This document shows positions 1 through 6,517 of a stretch of DNA of 7,474 nucleotides, piece after piece. The notes beneath the pieces are model-generated. The model was given only the letters and a program-made list of their open reading frames with translations, was not told the DNA's origin and did no database searches. Positions within the stretch are counted from its first letter, which is position 1. Each line of letters opens with the position of its first letter. Position numbers and translations under genes: made by a program. The DNA comes from Candidatus Zixiibacteriota bacterium (GTDB lineage: Bacteria; Zixibacteria; MSB-5A5; GN15; FEB-12): the NCBI GenBank assembly GCA_018816665.1, contig JAHIVM010000201.1, positions 1-7,474 of the forward strand, given 5' to 3'.

Positions 1-404
1 GCATTCACAAGATTGGTATCGATCTCGCGCGGATGCTTTATCGCCTCGGTGACAGCGGACTTGGTGATTTCGTTGAACGTCACACGGACGAGCTTGGCCT
101 TGGTGTCCTGCAGCTTGTTGGCCACATGCCAGGCAATTGCCTCTCCTTCACGATCAGGATCGGGGGCGAGATAGACGGTGTCGGCCTTGCGAGCGGCTTT
201 GCGCAACTCGGTAATGACCTTCTCTTTCCCCTTGATCGTCGCATAGACCGGCAGGAAGTTGTTGTCCACATCAACGCCCAATTTGGACTTGGGCAAATCG
301 ACGATATGCCCGATGGTGGACAGAATATCAAAATCCTTACCAAGAAACCGCACGAGTGTGCGAGATTTGGCGGGCGACTCAACGATGACGAGATTCTTGG
401 CCAT
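1..404 (-). CDS. topA: DNA topoisomerase I, N-terminal part (cut by window edge)
   Basis: Type IA topoisomerase, which relaxes negatively supercoiled DNA through a transient 5'-phosphotyrosine break. Only the first 134 residues are inside the window; the gene runs off the left edge, so the active-site tyrosine is not visible. The visible part is the Toprim domain. It opens MAKNLVIVESPAKSRTL, giving the catalytic Glu at residue 9, and continues with GHIVDLPKSKLGVD. The metal-binding motif PDPDREGEAIAWH has Asp82, Asp84 and Glu86. The edge falls in FNEITKSAV...DTNLVNA, where family members continue into the QQARR region. The ATG at 404-402 is preceded by AGGAAG with good spacing (in CACAGGAAGAGTTA), which supports this start. 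It follows rpoZ by 39 bases with no terminator between, so it is probably the fourth gene of the yicC-gmk-rpoZ transcript. Identification is by several diagnostic motifs and is firm. Confidence 0.96.
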   Translation of the reverse strand, partial: MAKNLVIVESPAKSRTLVRFLGKDFDILSTIGHIVDLPKSKLGVDVDNNFLPVYATIKGKEKVITELRKAARKADTVYLAPDPDREGEAIAWHVANKLQDTKAKLVRVTFNEITKSAVTEAIKHPREIDTNLVN

Positions 405-443
405 TAACTCTTCCTGTGTGCGTAGCCGTGAACGTGTACGTTG

Positions 444-677
444 CTACTCCGTATCGGTACGATTGAAAGTAACTTTACCTTGCATTAGATCACGAAGAGC
501 GACGGCAGTAATTTTCCGCAGTTCGATTTCCTCGATTTCCGTTGTACCTTCCTCCAGCTGGGCCAACTTGGAGAGCCGCACGGAGTTGAGGTGACGGGCA
601 TGTTTGGATGCGACCAAAACTGCCTCGTAATGGTTGATCGTGACTTTTCCGAGATCATCAATAGGTTCAAAGGCCAT
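444..677 (-). CDS. rpoZ: DNA-directed RNA polymerase omega subunit
   Basis: A 77-residue protein of the RpoZ/omega family, the small subunit that wraps the C-terminal end of beta-prime, helps core assembly and in many bacteria forms part of a ppGpp site. The family signature is recognisable: NHYEAVLVASKHARHLNSVR (residues 15-34) matches the usual N+F.LV..A..RARQL helix, and IELRKITAVALRDLMQGKV (51-69) matches the V..AL.EI..GK helix near the C-terminus. Length is normal for omega (about 60-100). The N-terminus (MAFEPIDDL) is less like proteobacterial versions. A strong Shine-Dalgarno GAGGGAG lies 7 bases before the ATG. It begins 30 bases after the gmk stop, the classic gmk-rpoZ arrangement, which supports the call more than sequence similarity alone. 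Because omega is short and divergent, a profile search would be the natural confirmation. Confidence 0.88.
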   Translation of the reverse strand: MAFEPIDDLGKVTINHYEAVLVASKHARHLNSVRLSKLAQLEEGTTEIEEIELRKITAVALRDLMQGKVTFNRTDTE

Positions 678-707
678 ATATTACTCCCTCAGGTTGTGAC
701 AGGGGAA

Positions 708-1349
708 CTAACCCGTAATCCGTCGAATATGTTCCGGATCTATCTTATCCAGCCGGCATGCGTGAGCCTCAACAATACTGAGGACATTCCGCACAGCCCG
801 GTCAAGCTCTTCATTTATAACAACATACTCAAATCCGTAGGCGCGATATTCATATAGCGAGCGCATTTCTTCGAGCGCGTTTTTGTATCGGACCTGCTGC
901 TGCTCAGGCGTCTCCGTTCCTCGCTTCTCCAGCCGCTTCTGCAGCACGCTCACCGACGGCGGCAGCACAAAAATGGAGATTGCATCGGGATACTCCGAAA
1001 CAATCCGGCGCGCCCCCTGCACATCAACATCAAGCAGCATCACACCGCCATTGCGGAGGACTTCCTCCATCGGACCGCGCGGGGTTCCGTACTTGTACAA
1101 GTGAACCCGGAAATGTTCGGCAAAAAAACCGTCGGCGACGAGACGATCGAACTCCGGCTCATCGACAAAATAGTACTCTCGTCCCTGCACCTCTCCCTCG
1201 CGCGGCTGGCGCGTGGTGTACGAAACGGAGAAAGTCCAGTTCTCATCACGCCGTTCCTTTTCCAGGATGGCACGGCAAATCGACGTTTTGCCGCCACCCG
1301 ACGGCGATGATATAATGACTATTTTGCCTGGAGAGGTATTTAACGACAC
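708..1349 (-). CDS. gmk: Guanylate kinase
   Basis: Phosphorylates GMP to GDP with ATP in the cytoplasm, an essential step in GTP and dGTP supply. The 213-residue length is typical. Walker A is SPSGGGKT (residues 15-22, Lys21), with Ser in place of the usual first Gly. The GMP-binding stretch is SVSYTTRQPREGEVQGREYY (41-60), followed by YKYGTP (85-90). The conserved LLDVDVQGAR is at 105-114 and the lid arginine region KRGTETPEQQQVR at 142-154. The start is GTG at 1349-1347; GAGG sits 5 bases upstream (1358-1355). No upstream in-frame alternative is needed, because the protein begins only eight residues before the first beta strand. It lies 14 bases after yicC and 30 before rpoZ, a very common operon order. 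Guanylate kinase is a known ppGpp target in some phyla; nothing in this sequence shows whether that holds here. Confidence 0.97.
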   Translation of the reverse strand: MSLNTSPGKIVIISSPSGGGKTSICRAILEKERRDENWTFSVSYTTRQPREGEVQGREYYFVDEPEFDRLVADGFFAEHFRVHLYKYGTPRGPMEEVLRNGGVMLLDVDVQGARRIVSEYPDAISIFVLPPSVSVLQKRLEKRGTETPEQQQVRYKNALEEMRSLYEYRAYGFEYVVINEELDRAVRNVLSIVEAHACRLDKIDPEHIRRITG

Positions 1350-1354
1350 CCTAG

Positions 1355-1358
1355 CCTC
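1355..1358 (-). promoter_or_regulatory. Ribosome binding site of gmk
   Basis: GAGG on the minus strand, 5 bases before the GTG codon at 1349-1347 and within the 14-base yicC-gmk gap. It supports the non-ATG start chosen for gmk. Confidence 0.6.
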
Positions 1359-1363
1359 GCACC

Positions 1364-2239
1364 CTATTCCACATTCTGAACCTGCTCACGCAGCTTTTCA
1401 ATCTCTTCCTTGAGGGAGATAACCTCCGAGGAGATGTTAAAATCGGCGCACTTGGAACCGATGGTGTTGGCCTCGCGATTCATTTCCTGGATGATGAAAT
1501 TGAGTTTTCGGCCGTTCGCCCCGTTCTGGGATAGGGTTTCCGTAAACTGGTCGATATGGCTTTTGAAGCGAATACACTCTTCCGTGATGTCGGTCCGATC
1601 CGCGAATATGGCGATTTCTTCTTCCAGACGGTCCGAATCGCGTTTGGTGTTCCCCAGCAGTTCCTCGATACGGTGGTTCAGTTTTTCGGCATACACTTTG
1701 ACCGACGAAGTAGTCAGCTTTTCGACTTTGCGAATGGTGGCAGCCATGGCCTTGAGGCGGGCCCCCATATCCTTGGCCAGGGCCTTACCCTCTTTTGCCC
1801 GCATGGTTGCCAGGCCGATCAGGGCTTTGTCCAGAACCTTCTCAACTGCTACCCAGGCCTCCTTGAGATCGAATTCATCTCGGTCCGGCCGCGCAACATC
1901 CGGCAACAGCAGCAAATCTCGAATCGACAAATCACCGTCGAGTTTGAGTTCCTTTTGTAGCTTGCGGAGTTGCCGGGTGTAGGACCTGGCGGCGGCCTCA
2001 TTAATAAGGTATCGATCGGGCTGATCATCGGTCTGCTCCAAACCGATAAACAGGTTTACCTTACCGCGGACCACCGCGCTGCTGACCTTTTCCCGTACCT
2101 GTGGTTCCAGAGGCGACAGAGTTCGGGTAGATCGAACCGAGATCTCAAGGTAGCGACTGTTAACGCTGGCGGCTTCCACCGTCAGCTTGCCAATTTTCGA
2201 CGCCAGTTCTGCACGGCCGAAGCCAGTCATAGAATTCAT
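1364..2239 (-). CDS. yicC: YicC/YloC family endoribonuclease
   Basis: A 291-residue member of the YicC family. E. coli YicC and B. subtilis YloC have been shown to act as endoribonucleases, and the E. coli protein influences small-RNA decay. The N-terminal YicC_N domain starts with the family hallmark MTGFGRAE (residues 4-11) and SVNSRYLEISVR (25-36). The C-terminal DUF1732 domain carries EEEIAIFADRTDITEECIRF (206-225), KSHIDQF, GRKLNFIIQEMNREANTIGS (243-262) and the closing EKLREQVQNVE. These motifs are close to textbook, and the length is normal. The ATG at 2239-2237 has a strong AGGGG Shine-Dalgarno at 2250-2246, 6 bases upstream. A second ATG three codons in would fit the family start equally well but has poorer spacing. 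It is the first gene of the left operon, directly behind the promoter at 2291-2264. The middle (170-200) is rich in Lys, Glu and Arg and likely forms long helices. Confidence 0.96.
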   Translation of the reverse strand: MNSMTGFGRAELASKIGKLTVEAASVNSRYLEISVRSTRTLSPLEPQVREKVSSAVVRGKVNLFIGLEQTDDQPDRYLINEAAARSYTRQLRKLQKELKLDGDLSIRDLLLLPDVARPDRDEFDLKEAWVAVEKVLDKALIGLATMRAKEGKALAKDMGARLKAMAATIRKVEKLTTSSVKVYAEKLNHRIEELLGNTKRDSDRLEEEIAIFADRTDITEECIRFKSHIDQFTETLSQNGANGRKLNFIIQEMNREANTIGSKCADFNISSEVISLKEEIEKLREQVQNVE

Positions 2240-2263
2240 GTATTTCCCCTATAACAGGGCTGA

Positions 2264-2291
2264 ATAATAGAGTATGGTTCTGGATTGTCAA
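2264..2291 (-). promoter_or_regulatory. Sigma-70-type promoter of the yicC-gmk-rpoZ-topA operon
   Basis: Reading the minus strand, a perfect -35 box TTGACA (2291-2286) is followed by a 16-base spacer and a 5-of-6 -10 box TATTAT (2269-2264). It lies in the only gap in the window of more than 40 bases and points at yicC. A start near 2257-2255 would give a leader of only about 16-18 bases carrying the AGGGG ribosome site. The TTGACA / TATTAT pattern is the standard housekeeping sigma signal. Bacteroidetes proper use a different promoter motif, so this promoter argues against a true Bacteroidetes host. The call rests on matching and position only. Confidence 0.75.
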
Positions 2292-2314
2292 CCGATAATA
2301 TCGACGGGCATATC

Positions 2315-3028
2315 TCATTCTGCCATGAGAACGGGCATTTGGAGATCGCGGGAGTCAATCAGGATGCCGGAATCTGTCTCCCGCAGGGACGGTCGACGTA
2401 TTTTGCTGAGGTCTTTGAGAATGAGCTGTATTCGCCGGGCAGATTCCTGAATCATCTGGATTTTTTCTGATTCTGCCGTGCCGAGCCGGTTGCCTGTCAT
2501 GAGCAAAAGCTCCGACGTTCCCAGGATGGTCATCAACGGATTGTTGATTTCATGAGCTAAGGTGTTGACTATCAGGTTGATAACCGTCGACTTAGCGTGA
2601 ACATCGGGCAGCAGATCGTCCGCATCGCTGGCCGCCGGGGCAAACTTCCGGAGCCCCAGTTGGTGAATAGCCTCGGGAAGGCGCAGATGGAAGTTGTCCT
2701 GCCTCATTATATACAGGTCCGCCACCCGTTTGATGTGATCGACCCGATCCTCACCGGCGTTGCTCTCCACGAGTACCACCAGCCCCAGTTCCGGATCAAT
2801 CTGTCGTGCCGTTTTGAGAAACGCTTCGAGGCGATCGGAGGGAAGCGAACTGTCGACAATAACCACATCGTACCCTGCCCGGTACAACTCTTCAAGCCCC
2901 GTCGACACGGCATCCAGTTTCACCACCACGGCCAGCGGAATCTCCTTGGTGAGTTCCCGTTCCATGAGCAGGGCATGGTATCGGTTCGGCTCAATAAGCA
3001 GAATTCTCAGACGTGAGGGTACTGACAT
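2315..3028 (-). CDS. Receiver domain fused to a histidine-kinase dimerization/phosphoacceptor domain, no ATPase domain
   Basis: A 237-residue cytoplasmic signalling protein. Residues 7-125 look like a response-regulator receiver: RILLIEPNRYH (8-18) as strand 1, and DVVIVDSSLPS (54-64) with Asp59 as the likely phosphorylation site. VVLVESNAG (84-92) has Ser89 at the usual Ser/Thr position. The domain is atypical: the acidic pair is reduced to Glu13-Pro, and the conserved Lys is replaced (ADLYIMRQ, Arg109). Residues 150-212 form a HisKA-type helix pair with an excellent H-box, LAHEINNPLMTILG, phosphoacceptor His159. The protein then ends about 25 residues later, where a normal kinase would have some 120 residues of ATPase domain. 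Only 75 bases separate its stop from yicC, so no lost ATPase coding sequence follows. AGGA lies 7 bases before the ATG, and the start is 3 bases after the stop of the PAS protein, so the two are translationally linked. A role as phosphotransfer or docking partner of that protein is inferred. Confidence 0.85.
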   Translation of the reverse strand: MSVPSRLRILLIEPNRYHALLMERELTKEIPLAVVVKLDAVSTGLEELYRAGYDVVIVDSSLPSDRLEAFLKTARQIDPELGLVVLVESNAGEDRVDHIKRVADLYIMRQDNFHLRLPEAIHQLGLRKFAPAASDADDLLPDVHAKSTVINLIVNTLAHEINNPLMTILGTSELLLMTGNRLGTAESEKIQMIQESARRIQLILKDLSKIRRPSLRETDSGILIDSRDLQMPVLMAE

Positions 3029-3031
3029 TGT

Positions 3032-4507
3032 CTATTCCTGATTTTTGGTGGGAATCCACAGCGTGAACGTGGTCCCCTTGCCTCTCTCGGATACCGCTTC
3101 TATGCCGCCGCCGTGCGTCTCCAGCAAATGCCGGGCAACCGCCAGGTTAACACCGGCGGGCAGCGACTCCATCCCGGAGAAATCCGCGCCCTGATAGTCA
3201 AAAGCTCGTTTCAGAGCCTTGGCCGCGACAAATACATCGGTCAAAGCCAGATTCACACGGCAGGCCTTCTCACCGGTCGCGGACGACACTCTGAGTTCAG
3301 TCCTCTGGTCTCCGGCCAGCGCCAGACACTTCTGAAACACGGCCCTAACTGCGAATTCAAGACAACTCCGATCCGTGACTATTTTGGCCATGTCGCTGCA
3401 GCGCAGGGTCACCTTGCGTTTCTGGAACAAGGCAGGCAGTCCCTGCTCAATACGACGCAGCAGGAGATTCAGGTCGACAGTTTCGATGGCGGCCGGCGCC
3501 TCCACACAGGTCAGTGCCTGGCGGATGTCCTGGATGATCCGATCGGTCTTGCGCATTTGCTCGCTGAGGCGCAGCAGATGAAAGTCCCCGTCCTTGCCCA
3601 GCCTGCCGTAGTGACCATGGCTGAGTTTACGCCAGAGATTGCGGGCCGCTGAGGCCGACGTGTGCAACTGATTCAGCATGCGATCCAGCAAGCCGCCTCC
3701 GGTGGGAGGGTTGACGGTGGCCGCCGGCATGGCATCGGGAATCAGGAAAACCAGTCCGCTCACATCCTCGCTGCCGGGAAATCGTCGTTGCGCACACAGG
3801 TGCGACACCTGACCATCGGGTCGGCACACGGAAACGGAATGGGGACCGAGATCGTTATCTCGTCCCGCCAGTTCGTAGATGGTGGTCACCTTTTCGACCA
3901 GATCCGGGCAGGCATCACCCGCCCAGGCCTGCACGACATCGGGCAGCGACAGACCGGTTCCCTCGCCGCCGATAAGGCGTTGGGCGTCGGAATTGACCCC
4001 GGCCACCAATCCCATGGGGGAAATCTGGATCACCCCCACACCAATACCATCCAGCAGATTGTGATCGTATTCGGGTGCTGTGGGCACGGCTTCAGAAGTC
4101 ATCGACGGGGGAGCATCGACAGCCACCTGTACTCTGGCCGGGGGCTGCACGGCCAGGGCACTATCCGGCGTAAAAATCACCTGATAGTTGACCGGATTGC
4201 CCGCATTAAAATTCAGCGAGAAGGTGGCCAGACCGGACACCGGATCGTCGTGGCAATCGCGAAGGGAAATCCGAGCCGACTCAAAAAAAGTTTCGTAACG
4301 ATTGAACTTGCTGGTAATGAGTTCGATGATCTCTTGATCGCATTCGCCGAGGAATTCAACCAACGCTTTACCAAAAAGCTCGAACTGGTTAAGTCCCAAC
4401 AGCTTTTCCATCTCTTCGTCGACAAAGACGAAGCGCCCCTTGAGGTCTATTTTGCAGACCGCGCACCGGGTGATGCGTCGTGATGATGTGGTTGCAGTCT
4501 CTGTCAT
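3032..4507 (-). CDS. PAS-PAS sensor protein with degenerate histidine-kinase core
   Basis: A 491-residue protein with no signal peptide or membrane segment, so it is probably cytoplasmic. Residues 12-115 resemble a PAS fold (CKIDLKGRFVFVDEEMEKLL, then GLNQFELFGKALVEFL), with a CxxC at 15-18. A Pro/Ala-rich linker follows (115-145), then a second PAS-like domain (148-257; IQISPMGLVAGVNSDAQRLI). Residues 273-335 have the length and pattern of a kinase helix pair (LLDRMLNQLHTSASAARNLW...DRIIQDIRQAL) but no proper H-box; His282 is the nearest candidate. Residues 343-487 resemble an HATPase_c domain. The distal end is good (LLETHGGGIEAVSERGKGTT, FTLWIP), but the N-box Asn is missing (AVFQKCLALA), the DxGxG motif is absent (ALTDVFVAAK), and the GLGL loop reads AGVNLAVARHL. 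It may therefore be a pseudokinase or weak ATP binder. There is no clear Shine-Dalgarno; the ATG lies 12 bases after the protease stop, suggesting coupled translation. Confidence 0.85.
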   Translation of the reverse strand: MTETATTSSRRITRCAVCKIDLKGRFVFVDEEMEKLLGLNQFELFGKALVEFLGECDQEIIELITSKFNRYETFFESARISLRDCHDDPVSGLATFSLNFNAGNPVNYQVIFTPDSALAVQPPARVQVAVDAPPSMTSEAVPTAPEYDHNLLDGIGVGVIQISPMGLVAGVNSDAQRLIGGEGTGLSLPDVVQAWAGDACPDLVEKVTTIYELAGRDNDLGPHSVSVCRPDGQVSHLCAQRRFPGSEDVSGLVFLIPDAMPAATVNPPTGGGLLDRMLNQLHTSASAARNLWRKLSHGHYGRLGKDGDFHLLRLSEQMRKTDRIIQDIRQALTCVEAPAAIETVDLNLLLRRIEQGLPALFQKRKVTLRCSDMAKIVTDRSCLEFAVRAVFQKCLALAGDQRTELRVSSATGEKACRVNLALTDVFVAAKALKRAFDYQGADFSGMESLPAGVNLAVARHLLETHGGGIEAVSERGKGTTFTLWIPTKNQE

Positions 4508-4519
4508 GCGGTCACGTTT

Positions 4520-6517
4520 TTAGTCCAGTTTCAGTACTTTTAACCGTTCCGTGCGTCTGTCAGTCCGAACAAACACAACGTATGCACCGGCCGCCGCCGG
4601 TTGTCCGGCGGAGTTGCGTCCATACCATTGTAGTTCGGTCGCTTGCGGGGAAACATTGAGAGCTTCCCACACTTTTTCGCCGGCAATGTTAAAAACTGAA
4701 ACGGACTTGAAACTGCCCGCATGCCCGTTAAGGAAGATTGTGAGAGAATCCCGGAAGGGATTTGGTCCCAGAGTCACCGATTTATCGGTCAATTCCCTGG
4801 TAATGAGCTGTATTGATGTCGTGTCCACAAAATAACCGACATCGACGGCCACTCCGAACGCGACCTCTCCGACATTTTCGGTCATACCCCGCATATTCAG
4901 CCAACCGACTCCCCCACCCATATCGACAACCTCCACCCCGAGCGGCAGATTGACACCATAAAAGGCCGGCACGGAATCCGAAGTTCCAACGACAGCGAGT
5001 TCGATTTCCCGGGTTTGGCCGACCGAAATCACGTAAGATCTCTCAATATCAAGAGCTGCGATCCGGGCGGCCCGGGTGGCGCTGTACAGGCCAAAACCGT
5101 AGTCGATATCGGGATTGGCGGCACGGGATCCGGTGGATCGGATAAAATCACGGAGGTCCTCGGCGGTTAGCGACGGATCATGTTCCAGGGCCAGGGCGGC
5201 TCCTCCTGCTACCAGCGGAGCTGCGAACGAGGTCCCGCTGTTGTACCGAAAACCGCCTACGGCACGCGGGACAACTACGCCGACTCCCAGGGTCACGATA
5301 TCGGGCTTGATGCGGCCGTCGGCCGTGGGGCCGCGCGAGGAAAAATCGGCCAGACCCGAGTCAGGGTAAATGGCTCCCACGGCAATGACCGAATCACCAT
5401 CGGCCGGGAACGATATGCGATGCCAGTCATCGTTGCCGCTGTTCCCTGCCGACACCACCACCAGGATATTTTTCGAGGCCGCGATGTCTGCTGCCCGCGT
5501 TATCAGCGCAGTGTTGCCGTCGAGATCGTCCAGACTGTAACTGCCGCTGTCCTGGAAGGTGGTATATCCCAGCGATCCGCTGATAATATCCACCCCGATG
5601 ACATCGGCCCATTCGGCGGCAGCGATCCAGTTGTACTCCTCAAGTTTAACTTCCAGCCCGCCGCAGGTGATCTCGGTTTTGGCCAGCGCATAGTCCGCCC
5701 CGTAAGCCACTCCCACGAGGGTATCGGCCAGGAACCCGCCCACGGCACCGAATACCTGCGTACCGTGGTAGGTCTGACGTCGCGACTCGGAATCGGTTGG
5801 ACAGTCATCACCGGTGACATCGGACTGGTTGTTGATGAAGTCCCAGGTGGTATCAATGCTGGTGAAATCAAAAGCCGGATGAGTGGTATCAAAGCCGGTG
5901 TCGAACAGTCCGATATAGACGCCGGCTCCGGAGAGGCCGATGTCGTGCAGGCGGACAGCGTCAGCAATCTGATTCTGAGGGAGAGAGGGCCCGTACACTC
6001 CAGGATCAATGGCAGGCCTTCTGGATTCGACCGCTCGTGTGTCCTCAATCGTTCGGTACAGGGTCGTGGCCCGGTCGATGAACGTGATGCGCGGTTCGAC
6101 CAGAAGTGCGCTGACCTGTTCCGGGGTAGCGTCGACCGCGACCGCTTTCAGCCAACGGGAGGCGTACAGAATATCCGCACCGGAGGCGGCGATATCCTCA
6201 AGCAGGATTGTCGGCAACAAGCGATCATACCGGTCCAGCAGCAGGCCTGAGGGATCGACCCGGGCGCGACGGCGTTTCGCGCGCTCGGTCAACTCAACCG
6301 GCGGCATAACCAGACCGGCGGTATCAATGGTCAGCCATACCGTAAGGCGACCCTCAAGGGTCGCGTCGGCGAGTGCGTGGACAAGACGCGGTGAGAGTTT
6401 GTGCGCTGCCGGGTGGAGCCGCAGGTTGTCAACCGGACCGGCCCACCCTGCGAGACTCAGGAGAATACTGCACAAAACCACTCCACCGACCACTCTCGCC
6501 ATCGCGCTGCCGCTCAC
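4520..6517 (-). CDS. Secreted subtilisin-like serine protease (S8) with C-terminal sorting-type domain
   Basis: A 665-residue exported endopeptidase. A signal peptide (VVGGVVLCSILLSLAGWAG, about 9-27) is followed by a propeptide of about 120 residues ending like inhibitor I9 (AVDATPEQVSALL...ITFIDRATTLYR). The peptidase_S8 domain spans about 190-480. Its catalytic residues are all present: Asp206 in GLFDTGFDTTHP, His251 in YHGTQVFGAVGG, oxyanion Asn359 in VVVSAGNSG, and Ser430 in SGTSFAAPLVAGG. A middle beta region (490-575) leads to a C-terminal domain: LGPNPFRDSLTI (583-594), VSVFNIAGEKVWE (606-618), LQWYGRNSAGQPAAAGAYVV (629-648), then RLKVLKLD. This is the form of type IX secretion sorting / FlgD-like Ig tails, so export across the outer membrane or surface anchoring is likely. 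The GTG start overlaps the AsmA-like stop as GTGA; an ATG five codons later (6502) would leave the signal peptide intact. The lone Cys239 and Cys285 could form a disulfide. Confidence 0.94.
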   Translation of the reverse strand: MSGSAMARVVGGVVLCSILLSLAGWAGPVDNLRLHPAAHKLSPRLVHALADATLEGRLTVWLTIDTAGLVMPPVELTERAKRRRARVDPSGLLLDRYDRLLPTILLEDIAASGADILYASRWLKAVAVDATPEQVSALLVEPRITFIDRATTLYRTIEDTRAVESRRPAIDPGVYGPSLPQNQIADAVRLHDIGLSGAGVYIGLFDTGFDTTHPAFDFTSIDTTWDFINNQSDVTGDDCPTDSESRRQTYHGTQVFGAVGGFLADTLVGVAYGADYALAKTEITCGGLEVKLEEYNWIAAAEWADVIGVDIISGSLGYTTFQDSGSYSLDDLDGNTALITRAADIAASKNILVVVSAGNSGNDDWHRISFPADGDSVIAVGAIYPDSGLADFSSRGPTADGRIKPDIVTLGVGVVVPRAVGGFRYNSGTSFAAPLVAGGAALALEHDPSLTAEDLRDFIRSTGSRAANPDIDYGFGLYSATRAARIAALDIERSYVISVGQTREIELAVVGTSDSVPAFYGVNLPLGVEVVDMGGGVGWLNMRGMTENVGEVAFGVAVDVGYFVDTTSIQLITRELTDKSVTLGPNPFRDSLTIFLNGHAGSFKSVSVFNIAGEKVWEALNVSPQATELQWYGRNSAGQPAAAGAYVVFVRTDRRTERLKVLKLD

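Noticed and set aside
431..442. Inverted repeat AACGT-AC-ACGTT in the rpoZ-topA gap, considered as a terminator
   Set aside because: The stem is 5 pairs with a 2-base loop and no T run. topA has a good ribosome site right behind it, so read-through is more likely.
2247..2259. Short dyad CCCT-GTTAT-AGGG overlapping the yicC ribosome site, considered as a translational hairpin
   Set aside because: With the -10 box at 2264-2269 the transcript should start at about 2257 or 2255, inside the left arm, so the stem would be incomplete in the mRNA. With only 4-5 pairs it may be chance.
2295..2305. Inverted repeat CGATATTATCG between the receiver gene and the yicC promoter, considered as a terminator or operator
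   Set aside because: The arms are 5 bases with a 1-base centre and AT-rich, and no T-tract follows. This is too weak for a terminator and not distinctive as an operator.
2240..2320. Possible frameshift cutting an ATPase domain off the receiver-DHp protein
   Set aside because: Only 75 bases lie before yicC and they contain a promoter and ribosome site; no HATPase motif is found in any frame there.
3662..4483. A 273-residue open frame on the plus strand
   Set aside because: It is antisense to the PAS protein, which has domain structure, coupled spacing and family-like motifs. The antisense product is rich in His, Gly and Gln and resembles nothing I know.
5180..6250. A 356-residue open frame on the plus strand
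   Set aside because: It lies wholly inside the subtilase gene on the opposite strand, whose catalytic motifs and export signals are unmistakable. Its translation shows no recognisable domain, and long antisense frames are common in GC-rich genes.
6440..6517. Possible lipoprotein signal on the subtilase (Cys at residue 16)
   Set aside because: The Cys sits in the middle of the hydrophobic core (VVLCSILLSLAG), with no lipobox spacing or charge pattern around it, so an ordinary signal peptide fits better.
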